From the NCBI GenBank assembly GCA_023457715.1, contig JAEWKR010000009.1:1-64000 (forward strand): DNA of 64,000 nt, read 5' to 3'. The DNA is from Verrucomicrobiota bacterium (GTDB lineage: Bacteria; Verrucomicrobiota; Verrucomicrobiia; Opitutales; Opitutaceae). The notes beneath the pieces are model-generated. The model ran no database searches and had not been told where the DNA came from. It saw only the letters and a list, made by a program, of their open reading frames with translations. Positions 41,999 through 53,609 of this stretch are shown piece after piece; position 1 is the first letter of the stretch, and each line of letters starts with the position of its first letter. Position numbers and translations under genes: made by a program.

Positions 41999-44185
41999 TT
42001 AGAGGATCAGGTCCGGTGGAACATTGGAGAGGGCTTCCTCGATGGTGGTCACGCCCATCTTCACCTTCAGCATCGAGTCCTGGTGCAGGGTGCGCATGCC
42101 GTTCTTCATCGCGATGCGCTTCAGCTCGGCGACTTCCACGTCCTTGTTGATCCCTTCGGTGAGCTCCTCGCTGTTTGTCATGAGCTCATGGATCCCCACG
42201 CGACCCTTGTAGCCGGTACCGCCGCAGGTGGGGCAGCCCTGGGGGTTGGCCTTGAAGACCTGGCCGGACCACCCGAGCGCCTTCTCCAGGAGCGATTTTT
42301 CACGGCCCTGCGGCTCGTACGGCACCTTGCAGTTCTTGCAGACGCGACGCAGCAGTCGCTGGGCGCAGACACAGACCAGCGAGGCCGAAATGTTGAACGG
42401 CTCGATGCCCATTTCGACGAGTCGCGCGACGGTCGAGGGGGCATCGTTCGTGTGGAGGGTCGAGACCAGGAGATGGCCCGTGAGCGCGGCTTCGACGGCG
42501 ATGCCGGCAGTTTCCTCGTCGCGGATTTCGCCGACCAGAATGATGTCGGGGTCCATGCGCAGGTAGCACCGCAAGGCCCGGGCGAACGTCAGCCCGATCT
42601 GGCGGTTCATCTGCATCTGGTTCAGGCCCGGCAGCGTGTACTCGATGGGGTCTTCCGCCGTTTGGATGTTCACGTCGGGCGTGTTCACCTCGGACAACGC
42701 GGAGTAAAGCGTCATCGACTTGCCCGAACCCGTCGGACCGCAATGCAGGATCATCCCATAGGGCTGGCGAATGCAGTCGCGGTAGCGCGTCAGGTTTTCG
42801 TCCGAGAAGCCGAGCGCCGTCAGTGGCAGGGTCGACTTCTGCTTGTCGAGGATGCGCATGACCACCTTCTCGCCATGGGTCATGGGGCCGGTGGCGACGC
42901 GCAGGTCGATGTCGATGTTCTTCTTCGTGTACTTCTTGAAGATGATGCGGCCGTCCTGCGGCAGGCGTCGCTCGGAGATGTCGAGGTTGCACATGATCTT
43001 CAAACGCGTGGTCAGCGCGTTGGAGACCTGCTTGGGGAGCCGGAGCTTTTCCTGGCAGAGGCCGTCGACCCGGTAGCGAACGACCAGATCCTTTTCCATC
43101 GGCTCGATGTGGATGTCCGACGCACCCGAGATGTAGGCGTCCTCCACGATTCGGTTCGCCAGCTGCACGATGGGTGCGGACTCCTCGCTCTCGAGGTCGG
43201 CGGCCGTGACTTCGGTGCCGTCCGCGCTGTACGCCGTGCTGATGACCTCGGCCACGGAACCGATGTCGACCTCGTCGCCGCCGCCCGGGGCGCCCGGCTT
43301 GGCGTCCTTGAAGAATTTCTTGAGCAGCGATTCGTAGAACGACGCGGAGACGACACTGACGTCCTCGATCGCCAGATCCGTTGCCTGGGAGAACGCCTCG
43401 CGCTTGGCGTAGTCCAGCGGATTGGTCATCAGCACCGCGACCGAATTGGGCGACACGCGCTGGTGTGGGAAAATGCCCTCCCGGCGGATGACGGCGTCGC
43501 CCACCACCTCGATGAGTTTGTCGTCGACCTGGATCTGGTCGAGGCTCGTGACCAGCGGCAATTCGGTCAGCTTCGACACGAAACGGGCGGTGTCCTCGGC
43601 GTTGGGGACGAATTTCGGGTCCACCATGCGGTGGATGAGCGCGGCCGAGTACTCGGCCACCTCCTTGAGCAGGCCGAGGTCCTTTTCGGTGAATTCCCCG
43701 CCTGTCCCTGCCGCCAGCTCCTTGTTCAGCACCTGGATGGCCCCGAGGGTGATGGTCGTCTTCAGCGGCACCGTGAGCATCGAGCGAACCTCGAAGCCGG
43801 TCGTTTGCGCCATGGAGGACATGAACGGCGCCTGGGTCTCGCTGTTGCGGAAGAAGAGGGGTTCGCCGGATTCGATCGCCTTGCCGACGATGCCCTTGCC
43901 CAGCGGCAGCTTCACGGTGAGCAGCTTGGCCGCGGTCTCCTGAAACCGCTTCTCCAAGGCCGGATTGTCATCCCACAGGGTTGGAGAATAGTAAATCTGT
44001 TTGAATGCTATTTCATTGCCCTCGACCAGATAGAAGGTCATGGACTGGGCCTGCAGTGCCTCCACCACCTTCGAAGCGGTCAGCTCGATCACCGACGCCA
44101 CGTCCTCCCGACTGGGGGCGGGTTTCGAAATGACCTTGATCAGCAGCGAGCGGCGAAGAGTGCCGGAGAGGGAGGTGGAAGCCAT
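41999..44185 (-). CDS. GAF domain-containing PilB/GspE-type secretion ATPase
   Basis: This is the cytoplasmic motor ATPase of type IV pili or type II secretion (728 residues). Residues about 20-205 form a GAF sensor-like domain (GIVGKAIESGEPLFFRN, VPLKTTITLGAIQVLNKE). An MshEN-like N-domain follows (about 215-310), then the ATPase: Walker A GPTGSGKSMTLYSAL, Asp box, Walker B ILVGEIRDEETA, His box, and the zinc site CKNC...CPTCGGTGYKGRVGIHE. Ordinary PilB lacks the GAF domain. No pilin, PilC or secretin lies nearby, so the assembled machine is unknown. Confidence 0.93.
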   Translation of the reverse strand: MASTSLSGTLRRSLLIKVISKPAPSREDVASVIELTASKVVEALQAQSMTFYLVEGNEIAFKQIYYSPTLWDDNPALEKRFQETAAKLLTVKLPLGKGIVGKAIESGEPLFFRNSETQAPFMSSMAQTTGFEVRSMLTVPLKTTITLGAIQVLNKELAAGTGGEFTEKDLGLLKEVAEYSAALIHRMVDPKFVPNAEDTARFVSKLTELPLVTSLDQIQVDDKLIEVVGDAVIRREGIFPHQRVSPNSVAVLMTNPLDYAKREAFSQATDLAIEDVSVVSASFYESLLKKFFKDAKPGAPGGGDEVDIGSVAEVISTAYSADGTEVTAADLESEESAPIVQLANRIVEDAYISGASDIHIEPMEKDLVVRYRVDGLCQEKLRLPKQVSNALTTRLKIMCNLDISERRLPQDGRIIFKKYTKKNIDIDLRVATGPMTHGEKVVMRILDKQKSTLPLTALGFSDENLTRYRDCIRQPYGMILHCGPTGSGKSMTLYSALSEVNTPDVNIQTAEDPIEYTLPGLNQMQMNRQIGLTFARALRCYLRMDPDIILVGEIRDEETAGIAVEAALTGHLLVSTLHTNDAPSTVARLVEMGIEPFNISASLVCVCAQRLLRRVCKNCKVPYEPQGREKSLLEKALGWSGQVFKANPQGCPTCGGTGYKGRVGIHELMTNSEELTEGINKDVEVAELKRIAMKNGMRTLHQDSMLKVKMGVTTIEEALSNVPPDLIL

Positions 44186-44271
44186 GGGCGGTCCGGGGAC
44201 AAGGGGAGAGGACCGGGCAGTCTCGGAAAGCCGGCGGGGACCCGCAATGCGAAAGGCAGGGGGAGGCGTCG

Positions 44272-44715
44272 ATGTGGCCTAGGTGGCTGACGGGCCGGAC
44301 GCGGCCGCCGGCAGAGCCTGATCCCGGGGCGGAGGCCGAACGGCTGGCGGCGGACTGGCTGCGGGCCCGACGGGGCTTCCGGCTGGTGGTCCGAAACTGG
44401 CGCAACCCGCGCGACGAGCGCGAAGAGATCGACCTCGTGTGCTGGGACGGCGGCGTGCTGGTTTTTGTGGAGGTGAAGGCACGGGCCCGGGGTGCGCGGG
44501 TGCCGGGGTATTTCGCCGTGACGGCCCGCAAGAAGCGCGTCCTGCACCGCGTGTGCCGGGCCTATGTGGGACGACTGGGGACGGCGGTGACGACCTGGCG
44601 GCTGGATGTCGTGGAAGTCTCAATACCCCCGGGCGGGCCGGGGGCGCCCGGCACGGAGGTGCTCCATTTCGAAAACGTGCCGCTGTTCTCGAAAGGCTAT
44701 CGCGGCCGGCGATGA
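44272..44715 (+). CDS. YraN/UPF0102 family nuclease-like protein
   Basis: This small protein (147 residues) has the PD-(D/E)xK-like core EEIDLVCWDGGVLVFVEVKAR, preceded by AERLAADWLRARRGFRLVVRNWRNP. These features define the YraN family, thought to be a Holliday-junction or structure-specific nuclease; its biological role is not settled. It diverges from the PilB-like gene by 86 bp. Its stop codon lies at the start of a purine repeat. Confidence 0.88.
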   Translation: MWPRWLTGRTRPPAEPDPGAEAERLAADWLRARRGFRLVVRNWRNPRDEREEIDLVCWDGGVLVFVEVKARARGARVPGYFAVTARKKRVLHRVCRAYVGRLGTAVTTWRLDVVEVSIPPGGPGAPGTEVLHFENVPLFSKGYRGRR

Positions 44716-44850
44716 GGGGGAGGGGGGGAAGGGAGAGTGAAAGGGAAAGTGAAAGTGAAAGGGAAAGAGAAAGTGAAAGGGAAAGTGAGAGTGGGGGACC
44801 TCCCCTGATCCTTACCTTCACTCTCACTCTCCCTCTCCCTCTTCCCCTCC
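44716..44850. repeat. 6-bp-period purine/pyrimidine inverted arms (GAAAGT words)
   Basis: The left arm (44733-44793) is an almost uninterrupted run of hexamers GAAAGT, GAAAGG and GAAAGA. After a short spacer, the right arm (44815-44850) is TCACTC, TCACTC, TCCCTC and TCCCTC. Strict purine/pyrimidine strand bias allows hairpin or triplex formation. A single-arm pyrimidine relative precedes truB (3709-3738). Confidence 0.92.
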
Positions 44851-44915
44851 ACCATCCGTCATAACCGGCATTTCCCTTGCTACGGACGGCGACTTACCAA
44901 CGTTCATCCTCTCGC

Positions 44916-46457
44916 ATGGCTGCAAACGAGCGACATCCGTTCCTTCAGGGTCTCAGCAAGCACCGCGGCGCACCGCCCACCGTGGTCGTGATCTTCGGCG
45001 CCTCCGGGGATCTGACTGCCCGGAAGCTGATTCCGGCGGTCTACAATCTGGCCCACGACAACCTGCTGCCCGCGGACTTTTTTCTGGTGGGTTACGGGCG
45101 GACCGCCATCCCCGACGACGACTTCCGCAAGCTCGCCGCCGACGCCATCAAGGAGTTTTCCCGGCGGGAACTGCAGCCGGCGGTCTGGGATCGGGTCGCG
45201 CGGAATACGTCCTATGTGGCCGGAGCGTACGACGACCCGGCGGCCTTCCGGCGTCTGGCTGAGCACATCGAGCGGCTGGAGCAGCAGCTCGGGCGGGATG
45301 TCCAGACCCTGTTTTACATTTCCACGCCGCCCTCCGTATTTGGACCGATCATCCGGGGTCTGGGAGGCAGCGGTCTCGCGGACCGGCATGCCAGCACGCC
45401 TCTGCACTCGAAGGTCATCATCGAAAAGCCGTTTGGCCATGATCTGGCTTCGGCCCAGGAACTCAACGAGACGATCCAGAGCGAATTCGACGAGCACCAG
45501 GTATACCGGATCGATCACTACCTGGGGAAGGAGACCGTGCAGGACCTCCTCGTGCAGCGGTTCGCGAATGCGATCTTCGAGCCGCTCTGGAACCGTAATT
45601 TCATCGATAGTGTGCAGATCACGGTCGCGGAGGAGGTCGGCGTCGGCACCCGCGGCGGCTATTACGAGCAGGCCGGCGCGCTGCGCGACATGATCCAGAA
45701 CCACACCATGCAGCTCGTCGCGCTCACGGCGATGGAGCCGCCCGGATCTCTGGACGCCGAATCCATCCGCGACGAGAAGGTGAAGCTGCTGCGGGCGATC
45801 CAGCCGCTGGATCTCGGACCCGGCGGCGACGTGGCGCGCGCGCAGTACGCGGCCGGCATGATCGGCGGCAAGCCCGCCAAAGGATATCTCGAGGAGGAGG
45901 GGATCAAGGCCCAGTCGGGCACCGAGACCTATGCGGCGATCCGTCTCTCCATCAACAACTGGCGGTGGCACGGGGTGCCTTTCTTCCTGCGCTCCGGCAA
46001 GCGGATGGCGCGCCGCGTGACGGAGATCGCCATTAATTTCAAGCGCCCCCCGGGCACGCTGTTCAACGATGTCGATGGGCGTTTCGATCTCGCGGCGAAC
46101 ACCCTGTCGTTTCAGGTGCAGCCCGACGAGGGCCTCTCACTCGTGCTGAACACGAAGATTCCCGGCCTGGAAACTCGAACCCAGCCGGTAAAGATGAATT
46201 TCCGCTACGCGACGACCTTCGGGTCGAACACCCCGGAAGCGTATGAGCGGCTCGTCCTCGATGCGATGATCGGCGACGGCACCTTGTTCATCCGCGGCGA
46301 CGAGGCGCTCGCTTCGTGGAAGCTTTACACGCCGGTGCTCGAAGCTTGGGCGGCTGCGGGGCGCCAGGGTATGGACGCTTATGCCGCCGGCTCCTGGGGT
46401 CCCGCCAACGCGGACGAGCTGCTCGCGCCGCATCGCAATGTGTGGCGCCAACCCTGA
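44916..46457 (+). CDS. zwf: Glucose-6-phosphate 1-dehydrogenase
   Basis: Zwf oxidises glucose 6-phosphate to 6-phosphogluconolactone with NADP, the entry to the oxidative pentose phosphate pathway. ATG 44916 gives 513 residues. It has the cofactor loop VIFGASGDLTARKLIPA, the EKPFGHDL motif, the catalytic-site motif YRIDHYLGKETVQ and the C-terminal FRYATTFG...AYERLVLDAMIGD. opcA starts 8 bp downstream. Confidence 0.97.
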   Translation: MAANERHPFLQGLSKHRGAPPTVVVIFGASGDLTARKLIPAVYNLAHDNLLPADFFLVGYGRTAIPDDDFRKLAADAIKEFSRRELQPAVWDRVARNTSYVAGAYDDPAAFRRLAEHIERLEQQLGRDVQTLFYISTPPSVFGPIIRGLGGSGLADRHASTPLHSKVIIEKPFGHDLASAQELNETIQSEFDEHQVYRIDHYLGKETVQDLLVQRFANAIFEPLWNRNFIDSVQITVAEEVGVGTRGGYYEQAGALRDMIQNHTMQLVALTAMEPPGSLDAESIRDEKVKLLRAIQPLDLGPGGDVARAQYAAGMIGGKPAKGYLEEEGIKAQSGTETYAAIRLSINNWRWHGVPFFLRSGKRMARRVTEIAINFKRPPGTLFNDVDGRFDLAANTLSFQVQPDEGLSLVLNTKIPGLETRTQPVKMNFRYATTFGSNTPEAYERLVLDAMIGDGTLFIRGDEALASWKLYTPVLEAWAAAGRQGMDAYAAGSWGPANADELLAPHRNVWRQP

Positions 46458-46465
46458 GTGGAAAC

Positions 46466-47455
46466 ATGTCTGCTGTCTTTGACGCTTTGCCTGGAATCGA
46501 GGTGCCGGTCGGCGAGATCAACGCCCGGCTGGACGCCTTGTGGACGACGTCTGCCGCCGAAGGCCGGCCTTCGCTGACGGCAGAGGACGCCAAGGCGACG
46601 CAGGTCAATTTCGTCCTGCATTTCGGTTTTCGCACCACGCCGGAGGACGCGACCCGCCAATTCCAGACGGTCGTGCGGTTTGCCCAGCGGTACCCGAGCC
46701 GGATCGTGGTGCTCTGCCCGCTGGCCGATGAAACCAAGGCGCATCCCGAGATGCGGGCCAAGATTTATGGCGAGTGCTTCCTGGGGAGATCCCGGAGCGA
46801 CAAACGGTGCGTGGAATTCGTGCTCCTGAGCTATCCGGTGGGGACGCGGCAGTTCCTGGAGGACCAGGTGTCGATCTGCCTCTCCGCGGATCTTCCGCTC
46901 TACTATTGGGCACATCGTTTTTCCGCGAGTTCCCGCCTGGCGGACTATCGCTATCTCCTGGGGCGGGCCAAACGCGTGTTGATCGACAGCGCGGTGGCGC
47001 CCGAGGATGCGCTGACCTACGCCTGGCCGCGGCCGGAGTCGCTCCGCGATCTGGCCTGCGCCCGGATCCTGCCGGTGCGGCAGTCGATCGGCCAGTTCCT
47101 GGCGTCCTATTCCCCGGACATGCTGGCTACCGGCCTGCGCCGGGTGGTGGTGTCGCATGGCCCGGGATTGCCGGCCGAAGCTGCCGCCCTCGGACGCTGG
47201 CTGCAGGAGCGGGTGACGGCGTGTGGCGCCACGCCGGAAACACCGGTGACCTGCACGGAGGTCGACGGGCTGAAGTCCGGTCTCACCGCATCCTTCGACT
47301 ACGGCGAGCCGCGGAAGTATTTTCGCTGGCACGGGGATTTTTCCACCCACGAGGCGCTTTTCGAGGCGCAACTGGGTGCCAGCACGACGCGCCTGCCTGC
47401 GGCCGTGTCCATCCTCGCGCCCGAGAACGCGCTGAGCGAAGCGATGTTTTTCTAG
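46466..47455 (+). CDS. opcA: Glucose-6-phosphate dehydrogenase assembly protein OpcA
   Basis: OpcA binds and activates Zwf; it is best known from cyanobacteria and actinobacteria. ATG 46466 gives 329 residues. Recognition rests on the segment FVLLSYPVGTRQFLEDQVSICLSADLPLYYWAHR, read here as shorter blocks, then VLIDSAVAPEDALTY and RDLACARILPVRQSIGQFL, plus the position directly after zwf. It suggests that oxidative pentose phosphate flux is controlled at the protein level. Confidence 0.88.
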   Translation: MSAVFDALPGIEVPVGEINARLDALWTTSAAEGRPSLTAEDAKATQVNFVLHFGFRTTPEDATRQFQTVVRFAQRYPSRIVVLCPLADETKAHPEMRAKIYGECFLGRSRSDKRCVEFVLLSYPVGTRQFLEDQVSICLSADLPLYYWAHRFSASSRLADYRYLLGRAKRVLIDSAVAPEDALTYAWPRPESLRDLACARILPVRQSIGQFLASYSPDMLATGLRRVVVSHGPGLPAEAAALGRWLQERVTACGATPETPVTCTEVDGLKSGLTASFDYGEPRKYFRWHGDFSTHEALFEAQLGASTTRLPAAVSILAPENALSEAMFF

Positions 47456-47534
47456 CTTGGGAAAGGCTCAGGACCGGCCGTCGCCAACCCGCAGGATTGC
47501 TTCCTACGGCAGCTTGCGGAAGGTGCCGGAGGCG

Positions 47535-47705
47535 GTGGGCCGCCAAGGCACAGAGGATTGCCGCAAAAATGCGCAGAACGCGCAAAAAAGCAGGCGCACG
47601 GGAAACGCTATGGGCGCCTAAATTCCGTTCATCCGAACCAGCGTTGACAGCGCAGATTAGCGTCCCTCCCGACTTCTTGCGCCTTTTGCGCCTTTTTGCG
47701 GCCCC
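47535..47705. repeat. 9-bp-period inverted arms (GCGCAAAAA/TTTTTGCGC) after opcA
   Basis: The left arm GCCGCAAAAATGCGCAGAACGC...GCAAAAAAGC (47551-47595) and the right arm CTTGCGCCTTTTGCGCCTTT...GCGGCC (47676-47704) are complementary, with about 80 bp of unique spacer. It lies in the 382-bp gene-free gap between the convergent opcA and tyrS genes. Confidence 0.8.
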
Positions 47706-47747
47706 TCTCTGTTTCCTCCTGTAAGAATTGGATCGGAAAACGGGATA

Positions 47748-47837
47748 CCGGCTGAAGCCGGCGCTACGGCGAACCGAAACCCACCAGCTTCAAGCTCGGG
47801 TGCTACCCGCGCCAAGCAGGGCGGGTGACCTGCCGCC
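47748..47837. repeat. Cluster of small GC hairpins before the tyrS stop
   Basis: CCGGCT-GA-AGCCGG (47748-47761), AGCTTCAAGCT and AGGGCGGGTGACCTGCCGCCCT follow one another up to the tyrS stop. They could end transcription from both sides. There is no T-tract, and no gene is visible in the gap. Confidence 0.45.
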
Positions 47838-49112
47838 CTACGCCACGCTGACCACGGCGTAGCTCCGCTTGCCCTTTCGGAGCAGCACGTGCTTGCCATA
47901 CAGGAGATCGGCGGCGTTCACCGCGCGATTCACTTCGGCCACCCGGACATTGTTCAGATAGATGCCTCCGCCTTCGACGTCCTTGCGCGCCTGGCCCTTG
48001 GAGGCAGCCAGCCCACTGTGGACGAGCAGGTCGACGATGCTGATGCCCGCGTCCAGTCTCGCCGGTTCCAGCGGCTTGGTCGGCACTTCGCCCACGACGT
48101 CGCGAAACGTTTCCTCCGTCGTGTCGCCGATTTCGGCGCCGAAGAGAATCTCGCTCGCCTTCAAGGCCGCATCGAGTGCGGGCTGGCCGTGAACAATCCG
48201 CGTCACCTCGCGCGCCAGCGCCTTGTGCGCTTCGCGCGCGCCGGGATTGGCAGCGTGCCTGGACTCGAGGTCCTCGATTTCCGGACGCGCCAGGAAGGTG
48301 AATTTGCGCAGGTATTCGGAGACCTTCGCGTCCTCGGTGTTCACGAAGAACTGGTAGAGCTTGTATGGACTGGTTTTCTTCGGATCGAGCCACACGGCGC
48401 CGCCTTCGGTTTTGCCGAATTTCGTGCCGTCGGCCTTGGTGATGAGCGGAAAGGTCCAGCCCCAAGCCGCCACGCCGAGCTTCCGGCGGATGAAATCCGT
48501 GCCCGCCGTGATGTTGCCCCACTGGTCGGAGCCGCCGATCTGCAGTTCGCAGTTGAAGGCCTTGCGCAGGTGGTAGAAGTCGAACGCCTGGAGCAGCTGA
48601 TAGCTGAATTCCGTGTAGCTGATCCCGTTGTCTCCCTCCATGCGCGAGCGGACCGAGTCCTTCGCCAGCATGACGTTCAACGAGAAATACTTTCCCACGT
48701 CGCGCAGGAACTCGAGGTAGCTCATCGGCGCGATCCAGTCGGCATTGTCAACCAGGCGGGCAGGGTTGGGACCGTTCTCAAAGTCCAGCAGCCGCGACAG
48801 CTGCCCCTTGATGCAGCTGACGTTGTGCGCGAGCTGTTCCCGGCTGAGAAGGTTGCGCTCGGCCGATTTGCCGGAGGGATCGCCGATCATGCCCGTGGCG
48901 CCACCCGCCAGGGCGATGGGGTGGTGGCCCGCGAGTTGGAAGCGGCGCAGGGTCAGCTGCCCCATCAGATGGCCGACGTGCAGCGAATCCCCGGTGGGAT
49001 CGAAGCCGCAATAAAGCGCCAGCGGCCCTTCGCTGAGGCGCTTCGCGAGCGCGTCGAGGTCGGTGCAGTCGGCCAGCAGGCCGCGCCACTGGAGGTCTTC
49101 GATCAGGTTCAT
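47838..49112 (-). CDS. tyrS: Tyrosyl-tRNA synthetase
   Basis: This class I synthetase charges tRNA-Tyr. The 424 residues have LYCGFDPTGDSLHVGHL (HIGH motif as HVGH), the tyrosine pocket YTEFSYQLLQAFDF, GGSDQWGN, the KMSKS-equivalent DGTKFGKTEGGAV, and a C-terminal S4 RNA-binding domain (GLAASKGQARKDVEGGGIYL). The start is ATG 49112. The upstream divergent gap to the peroxiredoxin contains a heptad repeat. Confidence 0.97.
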   Translation of the reverse strand: MNLIEDLQWRGLLADCTDLDALAKRLSEGPLALYCGFDPTGDSLHVGHLMGQLTLRRFQLAGHHPIALAGGATGMIGDPSGKSAERNLLSREQLAHNVSCIKGQLSRLLDFENGPNPARLVDNADWIAPMSYLEFLRDVGKYFSLNVMLAKDSVRSRMEGDNGISYTEFSYQLLQAFDFYHLRKAFNCELQIGGSDQWGNITAGTDFIRRKLGVAAWGWTFPLITKADGTKFGKTEGGAVWLDPKKTSPYKLYQFFVNTEDAKVSEYLRKFTFLARPEIEDLESRHAANPGAREAHKALAREVTRIVHGQPALDAALKASEILFGAEIGDTTEETFRDVVGEVPTKPLEPARLDAGISIVDLLVHSGLAASKGQARKDVEGGGIYLNNVRVAEVNRAVNAADLLYGKHVLLRKGKRSYAVVSVA

Positions 49113-49411
49113 GGCAGAAGCGATCAGTAAACCGGGGCGGAGGGAGTGAGGTCAAGAGAGCGGTCAGCGGGGAGCGATCAGCGATCAGCTTTGAGCTTCT
49201 GAGCGAACAGCGGTCAAAGGAGGCTATCGGCCGTCGAGGACGACGGGGCCGCCCGGCAGCCCGCCGGCAGGCGGGCTGAAAGCTGTCCGCTGACCGCTTG
49301 CCGCTGAAAGCTTTCAAAAACCATTTGCGGGGCAGCCTGCCGGGGCTCAACGTTCACGGTTTTCCGCGGCATTTGTTGCCGGGACATCCTTCAACTCGAC
49401 TCACCCATCCC
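49113..49411. repeat. Divergent spacer with heptad AGCGGTC/GCTGACC arms
   Basis: The left arm (49159-49220) is 7-bp words AGCGGTC, AGCGGGG, AGCGATC, AGCGATC, AGCTTTG and AGCGAAC. The right arm (49275-49315) reads GCTGAAA, GCTGTCC, GCTGACC, GCTTGCC and GCTGAAA. GCGGTCAGCGG and CCGCTGACCGC pair exactly. The spacer holds GCCCGCCGGCAGGCGGGC-like GC hairpins. Promoters for both divergent genes must lie here; none is clear. Confidence 0.88.
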
Positions 49412-49888
49412 ATGCCTATCGCTGTTGGTACCCGCGCCCCTGATTTCACCCTGAAGACGAAGACCGCCGAAGGTCTCAAAGACATCAAGCTCAGCGACAA
49501 TTTTGGCCAGAAGGCCACCGTGTTGCTCTTCTTTCCCCTCGCTTACACCAGCGTGTGCACGGCCGAAATGTGCGACCAGTCCGGCGGCCTCGCGGAGTAC
49601 GAGAAGCTCGGCGCCACCGTTTACGCCATCAGCGTCGACAGCCCGTTCGCCCAGGAGGCCTGGGCCAAGGCCAACAAAATCACGCTCACGCTGCTCTCCG
49701 ACCTGAACAAGACCGTGATCAAGGACTACGGCGTCGTCTTCCCCATGCTCGCCGGGATCGGCGACACGGCGGCGCGCGCGGCGTTCGTCATCGGCAAGGA
49801 CGGCACGGTCAAATATGCCGAGCAGACCCCGACGCCGAAAGACCTGCCGGACTTCGGCGCCATCAAGGCGGCCCTGGCCGGGGCCTGA
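49412..49888 (+). CDS. Peroxiredoxin, BCP/AhpE-like
   Basis: This is a thiol peroxidase reducing hydrogen peroxide or organic peroxides. ATG 49412 gives 158 residues. The thioredoxin-fold active site is FFPLAYTSVCTAEMCDQS, with the peroxidatic Cys in PLAYTSVC. A second Cys is five residues later, as in BCP/PrxQ, where it can be the resolving Cys. It also has VYAISVDSPFAQEAWAKAN and AAFVIGKDGTVKYAEQT. No reductase partner is adjacent. Confidence 0.92.
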   Translation: MPIAVGTRAPDFTLKTKTAEGLKDIKLSDNFGQKATVLLFFPLAYTSVCTAEMCDQSGGLAEYEKLGATVYAISVDSPFAQEAWAKANKITLTLLSDLNKTVIKDYGVVFPMLAGIGDTAARAAFVIGKDGTVKYAEQTPTPKDLPDFGAIKAALAGA

Positions 49889-49981
49889 GGCGGTGTCTGA
49901 ATGCGGGGCGCGGGATCGGCGAGGGTTCTGCCGGGCGCGCTCCGTTCCCATCCTATTTCCGAAACTCGAATCTCTTCTCCC

Positions 49982-52870
<2,889 letters not shown>

Positions 52871-53005
52871 TCGCGCCAAGCGCGAAGCCGTTGGGCTTTT
52901 CGGCCGGGTTTTGGGTCGCGAAATGCCACCCGGAACCCGGGTCTCGAAACTCCTCCTGGTGCCGCTTGCCGAATCGCGTTCCCCGGCGACAGTTTGCCTA
53001 CTATC

Positions 53006-53515
53006 ATGGCTGATGCCACCAACCCGGTATTTCTCGTCGACGCGACGTCCGACCCTGTGGTCGTGCGCATTGACGGCCGGGCCAGCTTCCAGAACAGCGG
53101 ATGCCTCCGCGACTTCGTCCACGAAATGCTGCGCCAGGGCCGGCGGCGTTTTGTGCTCGATATGGAGCGTTGCACGGGGATGGACAGCACCTTTCTTGGC
53201 GTCCTGGCGGGCGCCGCGCTGGATCTGCGGAAGGGACCGGAGGGTGGTAGCCTGGTGATTGTGCGTGCCGCCGGCCGCAATCAGGAGCTGATTCGAAACC
53301 TCGGCCTGCATCGGTTGCTGATCCTCGATACCACGGCGCCCGGGGTGACCGGCGCCGCAAAGCCGCTGCCCATCTCCTGCCGGACCCATAGTGAGGAGGA
53401 GACCGCCCGGCTGGTCCTGGAAGCGCATGAAAGTCTGATCGCCGCCGACGAGGCCAATCGGGAGAAATTCCAGGACGTCCTCGCTTTCCTGCGGAACAGC
53501 GTCGAGCAGAAGTGA
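53006..53515 (+). CDS. STAS-domain protein (anti-sigma-factor-antagonist-like)
   Basis: The 169 residues begin with a STAS fold: VVVRIDGRASFQNSG, FVLDMERCTGMDSTFLGVL (the phosphorylatable Ser region is MDS-T) and LVIVRAAGRNQELIRNLGLHRLL. The C-terminal extension from about residue 115 is helical (TARLVLEAHESLIAADEANR). STAS proteins switch partners such as anti-sigma kinases. No kinase or phosphatase lies next to it, so its partner is unknown. ATG 53006 is preferred over the TTG four codons upstream. Confidence 0.85.
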   Translation: MADATNPVFLVDATSDPVVVRIDGRASFQNSGCLRDFVHEMLRQGRRRFVLDMERCTGMDSTFLGVLAGAALDLRKGPEGGSLVIVRAAGRNQELIRNLGLHRLLILDTTAPGVTGAAKPLPISCRTHSEEETARLVLEAHESLIAADEANREKFQDVLAFLRNSVEQK

Positions 53516-53547
53516 ATCGGCTCAGCTCTCAACTGCGCTCCGGGCTC

Positions 53548-53608
53548 CCGCCCGTTGACACGACTTTGAGGTGGCACCGCGGGCGGTAGTCAGTACGTTT
53601 CGCGCCCG
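53548..53608 (+). promoter_or_regulatory. trpB leader with two mutually exclusive hairpins
   Basis: CGGGCGG (53580-53586) can pair either upstream with CCGCCCG (53548-53554) or downstream with CGCCCG (53603-53608), the latter covering the trpB start. GAGGTGGCACCGCG sits between and resembles the T-box core by sequence only. In such a GC-rich genome this can be chance. Confidence 0.25.
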
Positions 53609-53609
53609 T

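Noticed and set aside
41855..44290. 811-residue rightward frame opposite the PilB gene
   Set aside because: It is an antisense shadow of a clear PilB/GspE ATPase.
44733..44850. Insertion sequence between yraN and zwf
   Set aside because: No transposase, no unique internal sequence and no target duplication; only hexamer arms.
52889..52906. Terminator after aconitase (AAGCC-GTTG-GGCTT-TT)
   Set aside because: The stem is only 5 bp and the T-run is 4 or fewer, so it is too weak to list.
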